Under the pieces are notes generated by a model. That model was not told the origin of the DNA. It did no database searches and worked only from the letters and a program-made list of their open reading frames with translations. Of a stretch of 64,000 bases of DNA, positions 59,229 through 64,000 are shown in pieces; within the stretch, counting starts at the first letter, position 1; every line of letters begins with the position of its first letter. Position numbers and translations under genes: made by a program. The DNA is taken from contig NZ_SHKI01000003.1 of the NCBI RefSeq assembly GCF_004217175.1, forward strand, positions 558,697 to 622,696. The letters run 5' to 3'. This DNA is from Leucobacter luti (GTDB lineage Bacteria > Actinomycetota > Actinomycetes > Actinomycetales > Microbacteriaceae).

Positions 59229-60929
59229 TCAGTACACGTCGCGCAGGTACCGCTTTTCGCGGTGCAGCTGCGCGAGCAGCTCTGCACCGGCGTCGGCGCC
59301 CAGCTCGGCGGTGACGATCTCCTGCAGCACGCGGTCAACGTCGGCGGCCATGCGCTTGCCGTCGCCGCACACGTAGAAGAACGCGCCGTCGACGAGCCAG
59401 CGGGTGAGCTCCGCGGCATTCTCGCGCATGCGGTCCTGCACGTACACCTTGCTGGGTTGGTCGCGAGAGAACGCGGTGTCGCAGCGAGTGAGCACGCCGT
59501 CGGCGCCCAGGCGCTCAAGCTCCGCTCGATAAATGAAGTCTGTGCGCTCGTGCTGGTCCCCGGTGAACAGCCAGGCGGGCCCGCGCTCGGCGGTGTCCGC
59601 GCGGTCGAGGAGGTAGGCGCGGAAGGGGGCGAGCCCAACGCCGGGCCCCACCATGACGACCGGGATGCTGGGGTCGTCCGGGAGGTGGAACGAGCGGTTT
59701 GGGAGCGGAAAGATCCGGAGCTCGTCGCCGGGTTCGAGTGTGTCGGCGAGGTAGCCGCTGCCAACCCCGGAGGGCAGGGTCGCGGGGGCCGCGTTGCGCT
59801 GTGTCGCGACCGTCAGGTGCATCGCGTCCGGGTGGGTGCGGGGCGTCGACGCGATTGAGTACGCGCGGTACCGGATCGGCCCCATGACCGCGCCGAGCTC
59901 GGCGATCGACAGGGGCTCGGGGAGCTGCGCGAGTGTCTCGCACACGCCGTGGCCACGGATCCACTCCTCCCCGGCAGCGCGGTCGTCGCGGGCAAGGGCC
60001 AGCCCCAGCTCGCTCTCGGGGGCTCGCGCTGCGACGGTGTCGAGCAGCGCGCCAGACGGAAAGCGCAGCTCCCACTCGTACTTCGCCAGGTAGTTGAGCG
60101 ACTCGCCCTGGTGCATTTCGGTTCCGGTCATTTCGGTGACTTCGAGGAAGCACTCGACCGCGGCCCGGGTGTTCGTGGGGATCACCGCGACGGAGTCGCC
60201 CGGACGATATGTAATATCGCTGCCCGAGATGTCGAGCTCGTAGTGGCGGATCTCCTTTGCGCTCCCCGGTGCGGTGAGCAGCTGCCCGCTCCTCAGCCGG
60301 GCCGCGAACGGGGTGTCGCGGGTCCAGGGCGAGGCGGCGTGCAGCTGGGCTGCCTGCGGCGGCTCTGAGGGGCGCGCGGCTGGCGGGAGTGCGGCGGGTG
60401 CCGCGTCCGCGGCGAGCTGCTCGACGCGGGCGGCGATCCACTCGTTTGCCGGAACGTCGTAGTTGACGTCGCAGTCGACGCGGTCGGCGATCCTGGTGGC
60501 GCCGAGTTCGGCGAGCCGATTGTCGAGGCTCACGCCCGCACCGCAGAAGTACGTATAGCCGCTATCGCCGAGGGCGAGCACCGCAAACCTGAGGTGTGAG
60601 AGCTCTGGCGCGTCTGCCGCACTGAGACGCTGCCAGAAGCGATCGGCGGTGTAGGGCATATCGCCCTCGCCGCTCGTGGAGGTGACGAACAGCGCGACGC
60701 CCATGTCCGTGAGCTCCTCCACTGGCTGGTCGTTGAGCTCGATGCACTCGACCGTGACTCCGCGCGCCTCGAAGGCATCCTTGAGGTTGTCGGCCACGAG
60801 CTCCGCATTGCCCATCTCGCTGCCGTAGAGGATGGGGAGCGTCGCGGGAAGGGCGATCCGTGCCGACAGCGGCGTCGCGGCGTCGGCGCCCTGCGGGGCG
60901 CGCTGAATGTCGAGCTCAGTGACGGACAT
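59229..60929 (-). CDS. Stand-alone diflavin reductase (cytochrome P450 reductase-like)
   Basis: This 566-residue protein has an N-terminal FMN flavodoxin domain ([15 protein letters not shown], then [12 protein letters not shown]), a CPR/sulfite-reductase FAD domain (RAYSIAS, then [11 protein letters not shown]) and a NAD(P)H domain ([17 protein letters not shown], then [14 protein letters not shown]-terminal YLRDVY). CPR-type diflavin proteins are common in eukaryotes but in bacteria usually appear as sulfite reductase subunits or fused to P450. No sulfite reductase gene is here; the regulon promoter and P450 context suggest a P450 redox partner. AAGGAG precedes the ATG at 60927-60929. Confidence 0.88.
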   Translation of the reverse strand: MSVTELDIQRAPQGADAATPLSARIALPATLPILYGSEMGNAELVADNLKDAFEARGVTVECIELNDQPVEELTDMGVALFVTSTSGEGDMPYTADRFWQRLSAADAPELSHLRFAVLALGDSGYTYFCGAGVSLDNRLAELGATRIADRVDCDVNYDVPANEWIAARVEQLAADAAPAALPPAARPSEPPQAAQLHAASPWTRDTPFAARLRSGQLLTAPGSAKEIRHYELDISGSDITYRPGDSVAVIPTNTRAAVECFLEVTEMTGTEMHQGESLNYLAKYEWELRFPSGALLDTVAARAPESELGLALARDDRAAGEEWIRGHGVCETLAQLPEPLSIAELGAVMGPIRYRAYSIASTPRTHPDAMHLTVATQRNAAPATLPSGVGSGYLADTLEPGDELRIFPLPNRSFHLPDDPSIPVVMVGPGVGLAPFRAYLLDRADTAERGPAWLFTGDQHERTDFIYRAELERLGADGVLTRCDTAFSRDQPSKVYVQDRMRENAAELTRWLVDGAFFYVCGDGKRMAADVDRVLQEIVTAELGADAGAELLAQLHREKRYLRDVY

Positions 60930-61009
60930 GGGTCTCCTTAGTGCCTGGCATCGTTGCCTGCTCGGGTGTGCGGGGCGCGGCGACGGCGCCGCCCCTCGCG
61001 GAAACTCGC

Positions 61010-61075
61010 GTTCTAACGAACAGTAGATCTGTACAACGCAACACTTAGTATCGCCGGTTCCCGCGGTCGTGTCAA
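61010..61075 (-). promoter_or_regulatory. Regulon promoter-operator module of the diflavin reductase gene
   Basis: On the minus strand: TTGACA (61070-61075), 17 bases, GATACT (61047-61052), two bases, GTGTTGCG (61037-61044), 14 bases, TGTTC (61018-61022). The right half-site GAAC follows after four instead of nine bases. Nearly identical in layout to the second P450 module. Confidence 0.68.
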
Positions 61076-61232
61076 CGCCGCCGATCTGCACGGGCGCGTA
61101 CCGCGCTCGGAGTATTCCGCGTACCGCAGCCGCGGACTCTTCGCCCCAGACCGCCCGCGGAGCCCCAAAAACATAGCCCGCGCACAGCAGGATCGGATGA
61201 GCTTGACGCAGCACGAACCCTAAGGAGACCCC

Positions 61233-61868
61233 GTGACCACCCCCAATCTCATCCTCATCGCGATCGACCTGGTCGCGGCGCTGGTGCTCGCATTCGGCCT
61301 GTACTACCCGCGGCACCGGCGGCGCGACCTCGTCGTGGCGTTCATCGGGGTGAACGTGGGCGTGCTGGCGGTGACGAGTGTGCTCGGCTCCGCAGAGATT
61401 GCGGCGGGCCTCGGTCTCGGGCTGTTCGGCGTGCTCTCGATCATCCGCCTGCGCTCGTCGGAGATCTCTCAGCGCGAGGTCGCGTACTACTTCGCGGCGC
61501 TCGCGATGGGGCTGATCGGGGGGCTCTCGCAGACGAGCGTGCTGCTCCCCGCAGGGCTCATCGCCCTGATCCTGGTGGCACTGTGGGCGGTCGATCACCC
61601 CGCGCTGCTCGCCCAGAGCCGGCACCAGGTGGTGCGGCTCGACCGGGCGATCGCCGACGAAGCGGAGCTCCGCACTGAGCTTGCGGAGCGACTGGGCGCC
61701 ACCGTCACCTCGGCGACGGTGCAGCAGCTCGACCTCGTCAACGACTCGACGCTGGTCGATGTGCGGTTCAGGGTCGCGGCGCCGGCGAAGCGGGTGGCGG
61801 GGAGTGCATCGCGAACCGCCGCGCCCGCGGCCGAGGGCCGAGTCGCGCGGGCGGGGGCGGCGCGATGA
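61233..61868 (+). CDS. DUF4956 membrane protein
   Basis: This 211-residue protein has four membrane segments in the first 125 residues and the DUF4956 signature [20 protein letters not shown]. The C-terminal third is cytoplasmic and charged. DUF4956 genes often sit next to VTC-like polyphosphate polymerase genes; the joint function is unknown, perhaps membrane placement of the polymerase. GTG start after AAGGAGA. Its stop overlaps the next gene (ATGA). Confidence 0.88.
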   Translation: MTTPNLILIAIDLVAALVLAFGLYYPRHRRRDLVVAFIGVNVGVLAVTSVLGSAEIAAGLGLGLFGVLSIIRLRSSEISQREVAYYFAALAMGLIGGLSQTSVLLPAGLIALILVALWAVDHPALLAQSRHQVVRLDRAIADEAELRTELAERLGATVTSATVQQLDLVNDSTLVDVRFRVAAPAKRVAGSASRTAAPAAEGRVARAGAAR

Positions 61869-62749
61869 CGCCGCGCGGAGCGGCGCTCGAGGGGCGGCGC
61901 GCGCGAAGCCTGAACCAGCTGCGCCCGGTGGGGCTCGACGAACTGGTCACCGAGGCGGAGCTGCTGACGCGCGTCGATCGCAAGTACCTGGTGCCGCTCG
62001 ACGCGGCGGTCGCGCTGCTCGAACGCCTCGACCCCGCCACCCGGGTGCTCGAGATCGGCGGCCGCCGCGAGTTCTCGTACGACTCCGTGTACTTCGACAC
62101 CGCCGACCACCTGAGCTATCGACTCACCGCGCAGCGCCGTCGCCGCCGCTTCAAGCTCCGCACGCGCAGCTACCTCGATACCGGCACGGCGTTCCTCGAG
62201 CTCAAGACGAAGAGCGGCCGCGGCAGCACCGTCAAGGAGCGGATCGCGTACGCCCCGGCCGACCGGGCGCGCATCACCCCGGCGGGGGGCGCCTACCTCG
62301 GGGCACTGCTCGAGCGACACGGGCACGACGCGGCGCTTGTTTCGGAACTGCAGCCCGCGCTCGTGAGCCGCTACCGCCGCACGACCCTGCTGCTGCCGGA
62401 GGGGAGCCGGGCGACGATCGACACGCACCTGCGCTGGGCCGACTGCGCCGGACGCGGCGACGCGGCGGCGATCGCGCTGCCCACCCACGTGATCCTCGAA
62501 TCGAAGTCGGCCGGGCGGATCAGCGAGCTCGACCGTGCGCTGTGGCGGGCCGGGCACCGGCCGAGCGGCATCAGCAAGTTCGGCACCGGCACGGCGGCCC
62601 TGCACCCGGAGCTCCCGGGCAACAAGTGGGCGCGGGCGCTCGCCGGCCCGTTCGCCCAGGCGGTCTCACACCCAGCACCCGAGCTGCACGGCCCCACCCA
62701 CCCCATCCCTCCCCGTTCGATCACCACCTCGCAAAGGATCGCATCATGA
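61865..62749 (+). CDS. VTC-domain polyphosphate polymerase-like protein
   Basis: This 294-residue protein has a VTC catalytic tunnel domain: [41 protein letters not shown] with KERIAY, RYRR and LESKS, the conserved basic and acidic residues that line the triphosphate tunnel. In yeast Vtc4 this fold makes polyphosphate; bacterial homologues in DUF4956 operons are mostly uncharacterised. The start overlaps the DUF4956 stop and the stop overlaps the next lipoprotein gene, so three genes are coupled. The Pro/His-rich C-terminus looks disordered. Confidence 0.88.
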   Translation: MTPRGAALEGRRARSLNQLRPVGLDELVTEAELLTRVDRKYLVPLDAAVALLERLDPATRVLEIGGRREFSYDSVYFDTADHLSYRLTAQRRRRRFKLRTRSYLDTGTAFLELKTKSGRGSTVKERIAYAPADRARITPAGGAYLGALLERHGHDAALVSELQPALVSRYRRTTLLLPEGSRATIDTHLRWADCAGRGDAAAIALPTHVILESKSAGRISELDRALWRAGHRPSGISKFGTGTAALHPELPGNKWARALAGPFAQAVSHPAPELHGPTHPIPPRSITTSQRIAS

Positions 62750-64000
62750 AACGCCAAGTTCTCCCCTTCATCGCCATCGCCCTCAGCGGAGCGCTTCTCA
62801 CCGGCTGCGCCGCAACCTCGCAGGCGGGCGCGACCGCCGCAGCTCCGGACGCCACCACCACCGCGAGCCTGTCGGCGTTCACGGGCGATCTCAGCCCCGA
62901 CGAGGTGCTCGCGGCAAACGCTGACTACACCACGGTGAACCCGGACGAGTGGGACGAGGCGGACGCGGTCGACGTGAAGCTCTCGGGAACGGGAGCCACG
63001 AGCGACGCCGCGGCGGTGAGCAGCGCCGGCGGCGTGGTCACGATCTCCGCGGCCGGGGTGTACCGGCTGAGCGGCCAGCTCGACGGGCAGATCGTCGTGG
63101 CCGCGCCGGACGACGCGCTCGTCGTGCTGATCCTCGACGGCGCGACGATCGCGAGCACCGCGGGCGCCGGTATCGACGTGCAGACCGCCGACGACGTCGC
63201 GATCGCGCTCGCCGCCGGCAGCTCGAACACGGTCTCGGACGCCGCGTCGTACGCGGAAGACGCCGAGGCGAACGCCGCGATCTACGCCGACACCGACCTC
63301 ACGATTTCCGGCGAGGGTGCGCTTACGGTGCGCGGCAACGGCAACGACGGCATCACGAGTAAAGACGACCTCGTGGTGCTCTCCGGCGCGGTGACCGTCA
63401 CGGCGGCCGACCACGCCGTGCGCGGCAAGGACGCGCTCGTGGTCGAGGGCGGGACGCTCACGCTCACCGCGACGAGCGGCGACGGCCTGAAGAGCGACCA
63501 GGACGACGACGAGACCCGGGGCTACATCCTGGTCTCCGGCGGCACGATTGACATCACCGCCGGCGACGACGGCGTGCAGGCGCAGACTGACACCGTGATC
63601 ACGGGCGGGGAGCTCACCGTCGACGCCGTCGATGACGGCGTGAAGGGCGAGTCTGTGCTGTCGGTCGGCGGCGGCACCGTGACTGTCACTGCCTCGACCG
63701 AGGCGATGGAGGCCGCGAACATCGGCCTCTTCGGCGGCACGATCGACCTGACGGCCTCCGACGACGGCATCAACGCCTCCGGGAACGCCGCGACCACCGG
63801 AGACGGCGCGGCCGATGGCGCGGGGACGGCGCAGCCCGACCCGGCAGCGCAACCGAGCGGCGCGGGCGCACAGAGCGCACCGAGCGCACCGGACGGGCCG
63901 GGCGGCGCCGGCGGGCCGGGCGGCGGTATGGGCGGCGGCGGGATGGCGGACACGGGGGAGCGCCTGGAGATCTCGGGCGGCACCATCACCGTCGACGCCG
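62746..64000 (+). CDS. Carbohydrate-binding-domain lipoprotein (DUF4353-like), cut by window end
   Basis: The ATG overlaps the polymerase stop (ATGA). The visible 418 residues start with a lipoprotein signal (RQVLPFIAIALSGALLTGC; lipobox LTGC). A right-handed beta-helix/DUF4353 type repeat follows (ISGEGALTVRGNGNDGITSK, then GGTIDITAGDDGVQAQTD and GGTIDLTASDDGINASG). A Gly/Pro/Ala-rich insert (about residues 350-400) precedes another repeat at the window end. Such proteins occur with CotH and VTC genes and may bind surface polysaccharide. No stop is seen; the gene continues to the right. Confidence 0.85.
   Translation, partial: MKRQVLPFIAIALSGALLTGCAATSQAGATAAAPDATTTASLSAFTGDLSPDEVLAANADYTTVNPDEWDEADAVDVKLSGTGATSDAAAVSSAGGVVTISAAGVYRLSGQLDGQIVVAAPDDALVVLILDGATIASTAGAGIDVQTADDVAIALAAGSSNTVSDAASYAEDAEANAAIYADTDLTISGEGALTVRGNGNDGITSKDDLVVLSGAVTVTAADHAVRGKDALVVEGGTLTLTATSGDGLKSDQDDDETRGYILVSGGTIDITAGDDGVQAQTDTVITGGELTVDAVDDGVKGESVLSVGGGTVTVTASTEAMEAANIGLFGGTIDLTASDDGINASGNAATTGDGAADGAGTAQPDPAAQPSGAGAQSAPSAPDGPGGAGGPGGGMGGGGMADTGERLEISGGTITVDA

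Noticed and set aside
1..64000. CRISPR arrays, insertion sequences or rRNA genes
   Set aside because: No regularly spaced direct repeats, no transposase and no rRNA sequence were recognised anywhere in the window.

Overview
The window is high-GC (roughly two-thirds G+C) actinobacterial chromosome. The order ppiA - rhomboid - crgA - class E sortase - pabA - pknB - pknA - pbpA - rodA - pstP - fhaB - fhaA - tRNA-Leu(CAG) is the conserved, normally oriC-proximal cell-wall block of Actinobacteria. With the many apparently leaderless starts and the LAxTG-type wall anchor, it suggests a member of the Microbacteriaceae or a close relative. The genus cannot be fixed from the sequence alone.

Layout. 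(1) 1-3.4 kb: accessory DNA with the tail of an unknown gene, a ParB/Srx-domain protein translationally coupled to a D12-class adenine methyltransferase, and the helix-turn-helix remnant of a serine recombinase. (2) 3.5-8.6 kb: a NarL-type two-component system coupled to a DUF4097 envelope protein, then an alpha/beta hydrolase, a Nudix hydrolase and a small membrane protein. (3) 8.7-21.9 kb: the core division, wall and kinase block. (4) 22-29.5 kb: a large ATP-binding LuxR regulator and two secreted proteins. One carries an LARTG sorting signal; the other is frameshifted in a run of nine C. (5) 29.5-31.6 kb: ankyrin protein, SDR and AlkB. (6) 31.6-61.1 kb: a large catabolic island. (7) 61.2-64 kb: a DUF4956 / VTC-like polyphosphate polymerase / carbohydrate-binding lipoprotein operon, cut by the window end.

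The catabolic island is the most interesting part. One strand carries an apparent ten-gene operon: a family-5 ABC importer (two permeases, lipoprotein, two ATPases) followed by a cyclase-family hydrolase, a DUF35 protein, an SCP-x type thiolase, a CaiB CoA-transferase and a zinc-type dehydrogenase. Around it lie two cytochromes P450, two three-cysteine ferredoxins, a ferredoxin reductase, a stand-alone diflavin (CPR-like) reductase, a Baeyer-Villiger monooxygenase, three SDRs, an aldehyde dehydrogenase, an MFS pump, an HtaA-domain protein, a TetR regulator and two IclR regulators. The set is what would be expected for uptake, hydroxylation, oxidation to a ketone, Baeyer-Villiger insertion, ring opening and CoA-dependent breakdown of an alicyclic or terpenoid-like compound. 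The substrate is not deducible from sequence.

The transcription units are tied together by a recurrent promoter-operator module that I read directly from the sequence: a TTGACA-type -35, 17-18 bp, a -10, then GTGTTGCG-N14-TGTTC-N9-GAAC or close variants. It occurs in seven intergenic positions, in both orientations. This is strong internal evidence for one regulon, probably controlled by one or both IclR proteins.
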